The position numbers and the translations under genes are program-made. Of a stretch of 39,478 nucleotides of DNA, positions 22,546 to 30,794 are shown one piece after another. Each line of letters begins with the position of its first letter. The stretch's first letter is position 1. This DNA is from Acidobacteriota bacterium. Its GTDB lineage: Bacteria; Acidobacteriota; Vicinamibacteria; Fen-336. The notes under the pieces were generated by a model. That model was given only the letters and a program-made list of their open reading frames with translations. It was not told where the DNA came from and made no database searches. Where the stretch lies: contig QHVM01000043.1 in NCBI GenBank assembly GCA_003223555.1, positions 6,290-45,767 on the forward strand. The letters are read 5' to 3'.

Positions 22546-24396
22546 TTGAGCAACGATAGCGCCGTCCCCCAGACCGCGTCCCGGTTCGGCCGATACGAGA
22601 TCCAGGAGGAGATCGGCGAGGGGGCGATGGGCCGGGTCTACAAGGCCTGGGACCCTCTGGTGCGCCGGGTCGTCGCCATCAAGACGATCCGGTCCGAGTA
22701 CCTCACCGGCGAGACTCACGAGGAGTACCTGCGGCGGTTCCGCCGGGAGGCCCAGGCGGCCGGCCGCCTCTCCCACCCGAACATCGTGGCCATCTACGAC
22801 GTCGGCGAGGACTACTTCGTCATGGAGTTCCTCGAGGGGGTGAGCCTGCAGGCCGTGCTCACCCAGCGCGAGGTGCTCCCCCTCGCCGAGGCGCTGCGGA
22901 TCCTGACCCCGGTGGCGGAGGCCATCGACTATGCGCACCGTTCCGGGATCGTCCACCGGGACGTCAAGCCGGCCAACATCATGATCCTGCCCGACGGCCG
23001 GCCGAAGCTCATGGACTTCGGCGTGGCCCGGCTGCCCACCTCGGCCATCACCGAGTCGGGCCAGTCCTTCGGCTCCCCGTCCTACATGGCGCCCGAGCAG
23101 ATCGCCAGCGACGACGTCACGCCCCAGGCCGACCTGTTCTCCTTCGCGGTCGTCGCCTACGAGGCCCTGACCGGAAGGCGCCCGTTCCAGGGGGCCAGCA
23201 TCACGGCGATCATCTACCGCATCGTCCACGAGCCGGCCCCGCCCCCCCGGAGCTTCAACGACGAGCTGCCTCCGCACCACGACGAGGTCTTCCGGAGAGC
23301 CCTCGCCAAGGACCCGGGCAACCGGTTTCCCTCCGCGCAGGCGTTCATCGCCGGCCTCAACGGGGAGGCGCTGGTCCTGCCCGAGCACCTGCTGGAGCCG
23401 CTGGCCGCCGCCCCCGCCACGGACAACTCGGGGGACCTGACGACACACCTGCTGCGGCGGCGGGCGGACGGCACGCTCGACGACGACGACGTCCGGCCCC
23501 GGCGCTGGCTGCCGTGGGCGGTGGCGGTGGCGGCGGTGCTCGCGCTCGGGGCCGAGGTCGTGGCGCTGCGCCGGGGGGGCCCGATCCCCGCGACCGCGGC
23601 GCGAAGGGTCCCTTCCCTGCCCGAGGGGCTGCGCATCGAGACCCGGCCCCCGGGGGCTTCGGTTTGGATGGACGGGCGGCCGGCGGGCGAGGCTCCGCTG
23701 TCGATCAAGGACCTGCGCCCCGGCGTGCATCAGGTGCGCGTCGCGCAGGAGGGCTACGCCCCGGCCGAGCTGACCTTCGAGGTGCAGGAAGGAATGAGCC
23801 CTCCGCCCCTGCGGTTCAAGATGGAGCCGTTGACCAGCCCGGCCGAGATCCACTCCGAGCCCGAGGCCGCGACCGTGACCCTGGACGGCCGGGCCATCGG
23901 CGCGACACCGCTGGACAAGATCGCGCTCGGCCCGGGACCGCACCAGATACGCCTGGAACGGAAGGGTTTCCTCGCCACGGTGAAGCAGGTGGAGGCCCGT
24001 CCGGGAGTGAAGCTGTTCGTGCGGGCCCGGCTGGATCCGGCGCCCCCGAGCCTCGCCGATGAGGCGCCGCCGCCGACCCTCGCCCCAACCCCGGCGCCGC
24101 TCGTCGAGGGCGCCCTCGTGGAGCTGGACGACGGCGTGAAGGCGCCTCGACTCATTTCCGGCGCTCGCGCCCAGTATCCAAAGGCGGCGCAGAAGCTGCA
24201 CCTGCAGGGCACCGTCCAGGTCGAGCTGATCGTCGACGAGAAGGGCATTCCCCGCGACCCCCGTGTCGTGCAATCCGCCAGCGCCGTCCTGGACGAGGCC
24301 GTGATCGACGCGGTCTACAAGTTCCGTTACGAGCCGGCGGTGAAGGACGGCGTCCGGGTCAAGGTCCGCCAGACGTACAGCCAGAAGTTTCCTTGA
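22546..24396 (+). CDS. Ser/Thr protein kinase fused to PEGA repeats and a TonB-type C-terminal domain
   Basis: 616 residues from a TTG start, the only in-frame candidate before the kinase domain. Kinase ~17-275: GEGAMGRVYKAWD glycine loop (~24-36), K46 in VAIKTI, H137-R-D139-VKPANI catalytic loop, D157-F-G159, MAPEQ and ADLFSF. One transmembrane helix at ~321-341 (WLPWAVAVAAVLALGAEVVA). Outside it lie two PEGA domains (~360-430 with VWMDGRPAGEAPLS, and ~435-497 with VTLDGRAIGATPLD), a Pro-rich spacer (~498-520) and a TonB C-terminal domain (~533-616, ISGARAQYPKAA, LQGTVQVELIVDEKGIPRD, VIDAVYKFRYEPA). The kinase is cytoplasmic and the sensory part periplasmic. It may phosphorylate partners in response to envelope signals. 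The 3' end overlaps the convergent pepE gene by 38 nt. Confidence 0.88.
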   Translation: MSNDSAVPQTASRFGRYEIQEEIGEGAMGRVYKAWDPLVRRVVAIKTIRSEYLTGETHEEYLRRFRREAQAAGRLSHPNIVAIYDVGEDYFVMEFLEGVSLQAVLTQREVLPLAEALRILTPVAEAIDYAHRSGIVHRDVKPANIMILPDGRPKLMDFGVARLPTSAITESGQSFGSPSYMAPEQIASDDVTPQADLFSFAVVAYEALTGRRPFQGASITAIIYRIVHEPAPPPRSFNDELPPHHDEVFRRALAKDPGNRFPSAQAFIAGLNGEALVLPEHLLEPLAAAPATDNSGDLTTHLLRRRADGTLDDDDVRPRRWLPWAVAVAAVLALGAEVVALRRGGPIPATAARRVPSLPEGLRIETRPPGASVWMDGRPAGEAPLSIKDLRPGVHQVRVAQEGYAPAELTFEVQEGMSPPPLRFKMEPLTSPAEIHSEPEAATVTLDGRAIGATPLDKIALGPGPHQIRLERKGFLATVKQVEARPGVKLFVRARLDPAPPSLADEAPPPTLAPTPAPLVEGALVELDDGVKAPRLISGARAQYPKAAQKLHLQGTVQVELIVDEKGIPRDPRVVQSASAVLDEAVIDAVYKFRYEPAVKDGVRVKVRQTYSQKFP

Positions 24397-25087
24397 GCAG
24401 CGCGTCGAGCACCGCTCCCGGGAGCGCCTCTTCCGGATCGCGGCCGCGGCGGAAAAGGCGCGCGCCGCGGGAGCCCCCGAGCCGCAGTTGCTTTCCCTCC
24501 ACCCGCAGCCACGCGCCTTCCCGCAATCCCACCACGACCGCGTCGTTCTCCTCGAGGAACTCGCGCAGCCGGTCCTCGCGCGTCTCGCCCATGTGCCGCG
24601 AGGCCGGGTCCGCGTCGAGGTAGTGCGGGTTGATCTGGAACGGCACCAGGCCGAGCGCGCCGAAGCTCGCCGGCTGCACGATCGGCATGTCGTTGGTGGT
24701 CTTGATCGTGGGGGCGGCGACGTTGGTGCCCGCGCTCGCTCCCAGGTAGGGCGCGCCCGAGCGGGCCTTGCGACGCAAGGCCGCCAGCAGTCCGGTGCGC
24801 TGCAACGTGTCCAGCAGCCGGAAGGTATTGCCGCCGCCCACGAAGACCGCTTCCGCGCCGTCCACGCGCGCCCCTTCGCGAGCGTCGGCGCCGAGGGCCG
24901 TGACCGCGACCCCCTCCCGCGCGAAGCGGGCTTGCACCTTGGCGGTGTACGCGTCGTGGTCATGGAGGGCGAAGGGTACGAAGGCCAGGCTGCGCGCCGG
25001 ACCGATCAGCTCCCGGATGGCCGGCATGGCATAGTCCAGGTAACCCTGGCCGTGCTCGGTCGAGTTGCTGAGGAGCAGGAGCCGCAT
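24359..25087 (-). CDS. pepE: Peptidase E-like (S51) dipeptidase
   Basis: 242 residues. S51 peptidases cleave N-terminal Asp-X dipeptides in the cytoplasm. Seen: MRLLLLSNSTEHGQGYLDYA at the start, an AVFVGGGNTFRLLDTL strand (~90-105), the nucleophile elbow YLGASAGTNVAAPTI (~118-132, Ser in GASAG), NDMPIVQP, FQINPHYLDADPASRHMGE (~155-173, His of the triad) and EFLEENDAVVVGLREGAWL. The start at 25087 is chosen because it coincides with the conserved MRLLLLSNS; the longer frame to 25399 is an Arg-rich extension inside glpD. The stop lies 38 nt inside the convergent kinase gene. It is the last gene of a minus-strand cluster after glpD, with a gap of 23 nt. The last ~20 residues (LLKETSGCTSGGP) are not conserved. 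Confidence 0.85.
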   Translation of the reverse strand: MRLLLLSNSTEHGQGYLDYAMPAIRELIGPARSLAFVPFALHDHDAYTAKVQARFAREGVAVTALGADAREGARVDGAEAVFVGGGNTFRLLDTLQRTGLLAALRRKARSGAPYLGASAGTNVAAPTIKTTNDMPIVQPASFGALGLVPFQINPHYLDADPASRHMGETREDRLREFLEENDAVVVGLREGAWLRVEGKQLRLGGSRGARLFRRGRDPEEALPGAVLDALLKETSGCTSGGP

Positions 25088-25110
25088 TCGCGCGCTCGCC
25101 GGCGAACCGC

Positions 25111-26577
25111 TCACGGCATCCCGTCGCGCACCGATCCGTCGGGGGCGTAGGCGCGGCGCAGGTCCGCCTTCTCCCGCGCGACCCGGGCCGCGTCCCATCC
25201 CCGCTCCGACGCCATCGCCCTCGCCACCTCCTCCACCACTTCGGGCGGCGGCGGCCCGGCGGTGCCCAGATCGAGCCGGCGCAAGACGGCGTCGGTGAGG
25301 TGGAGCGCCATCTCGTCGCGGACCGCGCAGCGGGCACGCTCGGCCAGCGGGCCGGAGAGCGACCGCGCCCGCGGCAGTGCGGTCACGTCGGTGCGGCACG
25401 GAGCGGCCGGAGCCCCCAGGCGCCGCACGACGAGGTCGACGGCCCGCGCGGCCACGGCGCGCGCGGTCGTGTACTTGACGGGCTCGATGGAGACGAGGCC
25501 GGGCAGCCCTTCTTCGGCCTCGTGGTCGACGATCCGGCCCCGGCTGGCCAGCCCCGCCGCCCCCCCCCGCCCCGGCACGAGGCCGCGGTGCACGAGGCTG
25601 ACGTCGGTGCGCTCCAGCCCTGCCCAGGGGAAGGCCCGTCTGGCCTCGTCGAGCAAGGCCTGCACCCCGCCATCGCCGCTTGGCTCATCCGACGGCTCGT
25701 AGCCGGTGCCGACGATGCAGCCGTCGCGCCACGGGACCAGGAACAGGTACCGCCCGTCGCCGCGGCCGCCCAGCGCCTGGCGGTCGACGAGCCGGCGCCG
25801 GAGCACGAGGTTCAGCGCGCGGAGCAGGCACGACGGCGGCTTCGCCAGCCCGCTCGAGGAGAAGAGCCGGTCGCTCCAGGGTCCGGTGGCGTTCAAGACG
25901 ATCCGGCCGCGGACCTCCAGGGTCGCGCCGCCCTCCCGGTCGAGCGCGTGCGCCCCATCGATGCGGCTCCCGTTCCGACGCAGGCCGGTCACCTCCACCC
26001 GGCTCGCCAGCACGGCTCCGGCCTCGGCGGCGGCGTGGAGGAAGCCGACGAGCAGGCGCTCGCTGCTCGAAACCTGCGCGTCGGTCCACGAGGCGCCGCC
26101 GGTCAGCCCGCGCGGATCGACTCCCGGCGCGCAGGCCAGGACCTCGCGCGGGGAGAGCATCCGGGCCCGTGGGATCCGGTGGGAGGCCGGCAGGCCGTCG
26201 TTGCGGCGCGCGCTCAAGAGGTTGCTGGCCAGCAGCGCGGCGGCCATCGCTTCCCGGCCCCGAGGGCCGTGGCCGTAGACCGGCAGCACGAAGCCGAGGG
26301 GATGCACCAGCTCAGGCGCGATCCGGAGCAGCGCCGCCCGCTCGCGGACCGACTCGCGCAGCGCCCCCAGATCGGCCCATTGCAGGTGGCGCAACCCTCC
26401 GTGGATCGTCTTCAAGCTGTTCCACGACGTGCCCGAGCCGAAGTCCCCCACCTCCACCAGGGCCACCGACAATCCGCGTTGCGCGGCGTCCCAGGCGGCG
26501 GCGGCGCCGTGGATCCCCCCGCCGACCACGAGCAGGTCGTGCTCCCGCCCCGCGAGCGCGGCCAGGTCACGCTTCAT
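25111..26577 (-). CDS. glpD: FAD-dependent glycerol-3-phosphate dehydrogenase
   Basis: 488 residues. It oxidises glycerol-3-phosphate to dihydroxyacetone phosphate and passes electrons to quinones at the membrane. The N-terminal FAD motif is LLVVGGGIHGAAAAWDAAQRG (~15-35), followed by GTSWNSLKTIHGGLRHLQ (~50-67, a family signature), the flavin/substrate strand VRGRIVLNATGPWSDRLF and YLFLVPWRDGCIVGTGYEPS (~280-299). A C-terminal domain with DVTALPRARSLSG and helices is also present. The start MKRDLAAL at 26577 places the FAD motif at the usual distance; the longer frame to 26655 overlaps the aldolase end. The upstream gene is threonine aldolase (19-nt gap) and the downstream one pepE. No glpK or glpF is nearby, so glycerol-phosphate could come from lipid turnover. 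Confidence 0.85.
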   Translation of the reverse strand: MKRDLAALAGREHDLLVVGGGIHGAAAAWDAAQRGLSVALVEVGDFGSGTSWNSLKTIHGGLRHLQWADLGALRESVRERAALLRIAPELVHPLGFVLPVYGHGPRGREAMAAALLASNLLSARRNDGLPASHRIPRARMLSPREVLACAPGVDPRGLTGGASWTDAQVSSSERLLVGFLHAAAEAGAVLASRVEVTGLRRNGSRIDGAHALDREGGATLEVRGRIVLNATGPWSDRLFSSSGLAKPPSCLLRALNLVLRRRLVDRQALGGRGDGRYLFLVPWRDGCIVGTGYEPSDEPSGDGGVQALLDEARRAFPWAGLERTDVSLVHRGLVPGRGGAAGLASRGRIVDHEAEEGLPGLVSIEPVKYTTARAVAARAVDLVVRRLGAPAAPCRTDVTALPRARSLSGPLAERARCAVRDEMALHLTDAVLRRLDLGTAGPPPPEVVEEVARAMASERGWDAARVAREKADLRRAYAPDGSVRDGMP

Positions 26578-26596
26578 CGATCCGGCCGGAAGCGCA

Positions 26597-27610
26597 CTAT
26601 CCGAGCACGCCCGCCAGCACCCGCGCCGCGTGCTCGCAGTCGTCCCGCGAGACATCGCGGTGGGTCACCAGGCGCAGGGTGACGGCGTCCATGGCCGAAG
26701 CGAGGACCCCGTGCCGGTCCAGTTCGGCCACCACTTCGGGGGCGGACCGGCCTTCGATCCGCCCGAGCACGATGTTCGTGCGGACAGGGGCCACCCGGAC
26801 GCCCCGGGCGCGGGACAGGGCCTCGCCGAGCAGGCGCGCATGCTCGTGGTCCTCGGCCAGGCGGGCGACCATCGTCTGCAGGCCGACCAGCCCGGCGGCG
26901 GCCAGGATGCCCACCTGGCGCATGCCTCCCCCGAGCTGCTTGCGCACCCGCCGGGCCGCCTCGACGCGCTCCCGCGAGGCCAGCAGCAGCGAGCCCGCGG
27001 GAGCGCACAGGCCCTTGGAGAGGGTCACCATCGCGGTGTCGGCTCCCTTGAGGAGCCGGCGGGGCTCGACCCCCAGGGCCACCGCCGCGTTCCAGATGCG
27101 GGCGCCGTCCACGTGCACCTTCAGCCCGGCCTCGCGACAGGCGTAGATCGCTTCCGTCGTCTGCTCCACCGTGTAGAACGTGCCGCCGGCCAGGTTGTGG
27201 GTGTTCTCGAGCACTGCGAGGCCGATCTCGGAGCGGTAGTAGACCCGCGGCTTGACCGCGGCGCGGACGTCGTCCGGCCGGAGCCGGCCCTCTTCGCCGG
27301 CCACGGTCCGGGGAATGACGCCGGAGAGGACCGCCATGCCGGCCAGCTCGTACTGGATGACGTGGCTGCGCTCTTCCGCGAGCACCTCCTGGCCGGGAAC
27401 GGTGAGGATCCGGATCGCGATCTCGTTGGCCATGACCCCGGAGGGGACCCAGAGCGCGGCCTCGAAGCCCAGCATCCGCGCGGCGGCATCCTGCAGGCGG
27501 TTGACGCTCGGGTCCTCGCCGTAGACGTCGTCACCGACCTCGGCCTCGGCCATCGCCCGCCGCATCTCCGGCGTCGGCTGGGTGACCGTGTCGGAACGCA
27601 GGTCGATCAT
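26597..27610 (-). CDS. ltaE: Low-specificity L-threonine aldolase
   Basis: 337 residues, typical. A PLP enzyme of fold type I that splits L-threonine or L-allo-threonine into glycine and acetaldehyde. Key stretches: [20 protein letters not shown] (the family-defining start), [17 protein letters not shown] (~24-40), FVPSGVMAN-type segment ([15 protein letters not shown]), [15 protein letters not shown] (~166-180, D168 contacts the PLP ring) and [14 protein letters not shown] with the Schiff-base Lys199. Its ATG overlaps the stop of the MFS gene as ATGA, showing coupling. Glycine production near glpD and pepE suggests a general catabolic cluster with no single obvious pathway. A related beta-eliminating lyase is a less likely alternative because of the intact aldolase signature. 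Confidence 0.92.
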   Translation of the reverse strand: MIDLRSDTVTQPTPEMRRAMAEAEVGDDVYGEDPSVNRLQDAAARMLGFEAALWVPSGVMANEIAIRILTVPGQEVLAEERSHVIQYELAGMAVLSGVIPRTVAGEEGRLRPDDVRAAVKPRVYYRSEIGLAVLENTHNLAGGTFYTVEQTTEAIYACREAGLKVHVDGARIWNAAVALGVEPRRLLKGADTAMVTLSKGLCAPAGSLLLASRERVEAARRVRKQLGGGMRQVGILAAAGLVGLQTMVARLAEDHEHARLLGEALSRARGVRVAPVRTNIVLGRIEGRSAPEVVAELDRHGVLASAMDAVTLRLVTHRDVSRDDCEHAARVLAGVLG

Positions 27611-28818
27611 CGGCCGTCCTCGGGCAGTCTCACGCTTCGGAAACGGAAGTAGAGGACCAGATCGTAGGCGATCTTCAACCCGCCGGCCAGGAAGAAGGGT
27701 AGCCCGCCGGCGGCCTGGCTCAGCGCGAGCCCGCTCATCACGGGGGCCACGGCCTGGGCGAGGGCGCGGGCGCTGGTCGTGTAGCCGGCCGCGGCGGGGC
27801 GCTCGTCCGGAGCGACGAGCGCGATGGTGTAGGCCTGGCGCGTCGGCACGTCCATCTGCGACAGCAGGTGCCGCGCGAGCAGCAGCGCCGCGGCGCCGCC
27901 CAGGTTCGGGGCCAGCGGCACGAGGCAGAGGAGAACGTTCGAAGGCAGGTGGGAGAAGACCATCGTGTTGAGCAGCCCGACCCGGTCGGCCACCCGCGCG
28001 GCGACCAGGAAGGACGCGGCCGAGAGCAGGTTGGTGCCGAAGAAGAGCGGCCCCAGGACGTCGGGGCGGGCGCCGTAGCGGAGGTGGAACCAGTAGACGA
28101 GCAGGCTCTGGACGATGAAGCCGCCGGCGAGCGAGTCGAGCGCCTGCAGGCCCGCCATCTCGAGGACGACGCGGCGCGAGCGATGGAGGCCGGCCCGCGG
28201 GGCGTCGGGCCGGCGGGGAGGCATCCCGGCCGCCGGCGACAGCTGCCGGTAGATGAGGGCGAGAAGACCTCCGTTGAGCGCGTAGAACCACAGCAGCGCG
28301 CGGTACGCCGCCCGCTCCTCCAGGCCGATCGCGCTCGCCGCCCGCAGCCAGGCCGCTCCGGCGAGCGCCCCGAGGGCGGCCGGCAGGAAGCCGGCCACGT
28401 TGTACCAGGCAAACGCGCGCGTCCGCGCGTCCCGGGAGACGGTCTCGGGCAGGAGCGACTGCTCGAGCGGCGAGAACGGCCCCGCCTCCTGGCCGCTGGG
28501 GCTGAGCGTCCCGAGGACGGCTCCGACGACCAGGACCCAGGCGCGCTCGCCTTCCGCCAGCATCACGCCGGCGAACGTGATGAGGAGGCTGCAGGCCGTC
28601 AGCACGCGCCGCCGCCCCAGCCGGTTCACGAGACCGGAGACGAGGACGGTGAAGAGCGCGTCCTCGGCCATCGTCGCGGTCAGCACGCCGCCGATGGCCG
28701 CGGCCGAGAAGCCGCGCGCGGCCAGGTAGAGAGCGAGGGCGAGGGAGAGATAGCCGAAGGAGAAGGTCCGCAGGGCGCGGCCCGCGAAGAGCCACCGGCC
28801 GTCGGCGGTGAGCCTCAC
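27607..28818 (-). CDS. Major facilitator superfamily transporter
   Basis: 403 residues from a GTG ([11 protein letters not shown]). Roughly 10-12 hydrophobic helices are visible, for example [80 protein letters not shown] and [18 protein letters not shown]. The MFS loop 2-3 signature is [14 protein letters not shown] (~67-80), and a second copy [16 protein letters not shown] follows in the C-terminal half. The substrate is unknown; the sequence resembles the drug/sugar-efflux type more than nutrient symporters. The start is set by the GTG at 28818, since an in-frame extension to 28932 would run into the divergent amidohydrolase gene. It is first in the operon, coupled to ltaE by ATGA. The ~60-bp divergent intergenic region carries both promoters. 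Confidence 0.85.
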   Translation of the reverse strand: MRLTADGRWLFAGRALRTFSFGYLSLALALYLAARGFSAAAIGGVLTATMAEDALFTVLVSGLVNRLGRRRVLTACSLLITFAGVMLAEGERAWVLVVGAVLGTLSPSGQEAGPFSPLEQSLLPETVSRDARTRAFAWYNVAGFLPAALGALAGAAWLRAASAIGLEERAAYRALLWFYALNGGLLALIYRQLSPAAGMPPRRPDAPRAGLHRSRRVVLEMAGLQALDSLAGGFIVQSLLVYWFHLRYGARPDVLGPLFFGTNLLSAASFLVAARVADRVGLLNTMVFSHLPSNVLLCLVPLAPNLGGAAALLLARHLLSQMDVPTRQAYTIALVAPDERPAAAGYTTSARALAQAVAPVMSGLALSQAAGGLPFFLAGGLKIAYDLVLYFRFRSVRLPEDGR

Positions 28819-28877
28819 TGCGCTTTCTCGCCTCGGGACGCGGGTGTAGCATACCGGCCCTTTCCGGAGGTGGATCG

Positions 28878-30209
28878 ATGCGCAGCGGTCTTCTCGCCGC
28901 GCTGCTGGCCGGGGCCGCCGTCCCCGCGGCATGGGGACAGGAAGCGTCGCGCCCGGCGGCCCCGGCCGGGGAAGTGGTCGTGCTGAAGGCGGCGCGCCTT
29001 TTCGACGGCCGCGGCGACTCGACCGTGCCCGACGCGGTCGTGATCGTGGAAGGGGGCACGATCAAGGCCGTCGGCTCGCGCCTTCCCGTGCCCGCCGGGG
29101 CCCGGGTCGTGGAGCTGGGCGACTCGACGCTGCTGCCGGGGTTCATCGACGCCCACGTCCACATGACGAGCGAGAGCTCCGACGACTGGTACCGGGCCGC
29201 CGTGGAAGGCCTGCGCCGCACCGTGGCCGAGAAGGCCATCCGCGCCACCGAGTTCGCCCGCCGCACCCTCATGGCCGGGTTCACGACCGTGCGCAACGTG
29301 GGCGCGGACGACTTCATCGACGTCGGGCTGCGCAACAGCATCAACGCCGGGGTGGTCCCTGGACCGCGGATGCTGGTGGCCACCCAGGCCCTGGGCGCCC
29401 GCGGCGGCCACTGCGACACGACCGGCTATCCCTACATGCTCTTCGGCAGGGAGCCCGGCCTGGCCGACGGCATCGCCAGCGGGCCGGACGGCTTCCGCGA
29501 CGCCGTGCGCTTCGAGATCAAGTACGGGGCGGACGTGATCAAGGTGTGCGCCACCGGCGGCGTGCTGTCGCTCTCCGACGAGGTCGACACGCCGCAGCTC
29601 ACCCAGGCGGAGATGGATTCGATCGTCGACGAGGCCCATCGGCTCCGCAAGAGGACGGCCGCCCACGCCCACGGCGCGGAGGGGGCGAAGGTGGCGATCC
29701 GGGCCGGCATCGACTCCATCGAGCACGGGTCTTTCCTGGACGAAGAGGCACTGCGGATGATGAAGGAGCGCGGCACCTACTTCGTTCCCACACTGATGGC
29801 GGGCGAGTACGCAGGCGGCCGGAAGTCGTCCCGCACCTACCCGCCGGAGATCGCGGCCAAGGCCAAGGCGGCCCTGCAGGCCCGCTCGGTCGCGTTCCGC
29901 AACGCATTGCGCATGGGGGTGAAGATCGCCTTCGGCACCGACTCGGCGGTGAGCCCCCACGGCCGGAACGCCGAGGAGTTCGCCCTGCTCGTCGAGCACG
30001 GCATGAGCCCCGCCGCGGCGCTGCGCGCGGCCACCTCGGCGGCGGCCACGCTGCTCGGCGTCGACAAGCGCGGGGGGACGCTGGAGCCGGGCAAGGACGC
30101 CGACGTGGTGGCCGTGCCCGGCGACGTGCTCTCCGACATCCGGACGACCGAGAAGGTGACCTTCGTGATGCGCGGGGGCACGATCTATCGTAACGACCGG
30201 ACGCCCTAG
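28878..30209 (+). CDS. Secreted amidohydrolase (imidazolonepropionase/prolidase-like)
   Basis: 443 residues with signal peptide ([20 protein letters not shown], cleavage ~20-21) after a CCGGAGGTGG ribosome-binding site. The amidohydrolase beta/alpha barrel shows [12 protein letters not shown] with metal ligands H93 and H95, [31 protein letters not shown] (Lys that may be carboxylated to bridge two metals), [12 protein letters not shown] and SIEHGSFL (His ligands) and [11 protein letters not shown] (Asp of the active site). The C-terminal small beta domain ends [17 protein letters not shown]. Homologues cleave Xaa-Pro or Xaa-Arg dipeptides or similar cyclic amides in the periplasm; the exact substrate is not predictable. 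The stop shares four bases (CTAG) with the convergent DinB remnant. TGTAGCAT upstream (about 28845-28852) may be the -10. Confidence 0.88.
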   Translation: MRSGLLAALLAGAAVPAAWGQEASRPAAPAGEVVVLKAARLFDGRGDSTVPDAVVIVEGGTIKAVGSRLPVPAGARVVELGDSTLLPGFIDAHVHMTSESSDDWYRAAVEGLRRTVAEKAIRATEFARRTLMAGFTTVRNVGADDFIDVGLRNSINAGVVPGPRMLVATQALGARGGHCDTTGYPYMLFGREPGLADGIASGPDGFRDAVRFEIKYGADVIKVCATGGVLSLSDEVDTPQLTQAEMDSIVDEAHRLRKRTAAHAHGAEGAKVAIRAGIDSIEHGSFLDEEALRMMKERGTYFVPTLMAGEYAGGRKSSRTYPPEIAAKAKAALQARSVAFRNALRMGVKIAFGTDSAVSPHGRNAEEFALLVEHGMSPAAALRAATSAAATLLGVDKRGGTLEPGKDADVVAVPGDVLSDIRTTEKVTFVMRGGTIYRNDRTP

Positions 30210-30424
30210 GAAACCTGGCCGCGTCTTTCCCGGTCCCAGGCCAGCAGGTCGGTCGTCACCACGCGCGCCCCGAGCTGCCGCAGCAGCGCGACGACCTGGC
30301 CACGGTGGTGGGTGGCGTGGTTGGCCACGTGCTGGAGCAGCTCCCCCAAGGGAGCTTCGAAGGCGTTCCCGGCGAGGTTGCGGAAGGCCACCGGCGCGGC
30401 CAGGTCCGGCTCGCGGAGGGACAT
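30206..30424 (-). pseudogene. DinB-family protein, C-terminal remnant
   Basis: 72 residues ending in ELLQHVANHATHHRGQVVALLRQLG, the C-terminal metal-site helix of DinB/DUF664 proteins (H-x-x-x-H-x-x-HRGQ). Complete proteins of this family are ~150 residues with three more helices and another His, absent here. The ATG at 30424 (MSLREPDLAAPVAFRNLAG) is the only start in frame; upstream frames have no DinB sequence. It is either the remnant of a truncated gene or a minimal version. DinB-fold proteins are metal-dependent thiol transferases or hydrolases. The stop overlaps the amidohydrolase stop reciprocally. Confidence 0.6.
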
Positions 30425-30479
30425 TGGGGGCCTATTCTAGCCACGCTGGCGGGCGGATCGCAGCGGGCCCGGGGGCGGA

Positions 30480-30695
30480 CTAGCCGACCACCAGCGGGGC
30501 GCTTCCCGTCAGCGTCCGCTTGCCGACCGAGGCTCCGCAGGCCGTGCACAGGTACTCGTAGAGCTCGCCGTCGGGCAGCACGAGCAGCAGCCGCTCCCGC
30601 ACCGGCTGGGGCGCGCGGCAGCGGCCGCAGAAGAGGACCGACGCCTGGAGCTGCTCGAACTCGCGCGCGGGCGCCGGGGACGGACGGGGCCGCAT
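30480..30695 (-). CDS. Small zinc-ribbon protein
   Basis: 71 residues starting at ATG 30695. Two C-x-x-C pairs, FCGRC (~22-26) and LCTAC (~49-53), are 24 residues apart and flank a beta hairpin RERLLLVLPDGELYEYLC, the shape of a zinc-ribbon knuckle. The N-terminal ~18 residues are Pro/Arg-rich (MRPRPSPAPAREFEQLQ). No signal peptide. A cytoplasmic protein of unknown function, perhaps an adaptor or RNA/DNA contact module. No partner gene is adjacent: DinB remnant downstream, peptidase gene divergent upstream (99 bp). The cysteine pattern and stable length favour a real gene. Confidence 0.65.
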   Translation of the reverse strand: MRPRPSPAPAREFEQLQASVLFCGRCRAPQPVRERLLLVLPDGELYEYLCTACGASVGKRTLTGSAPLVVG

Positions 30696-30794
30696 CCCTC
30701 ATCTTTAGCGGCAGGCTTCACCGGCTGTCAAGGCGGCGCGCCTTGACGCCGAGCCTCCGCCGTCTCTACGATCGAACGACCCCGAGGAGATCCC

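Noticed and set aside
22384-24963. 859-codon minus-strand open frame opposite the Ser/Thr kinase
   Set aside because: High GC content leaves few stop codons; composition is Arg/Gly/His-rich without motifs, while the plus strand shows a full kinase.
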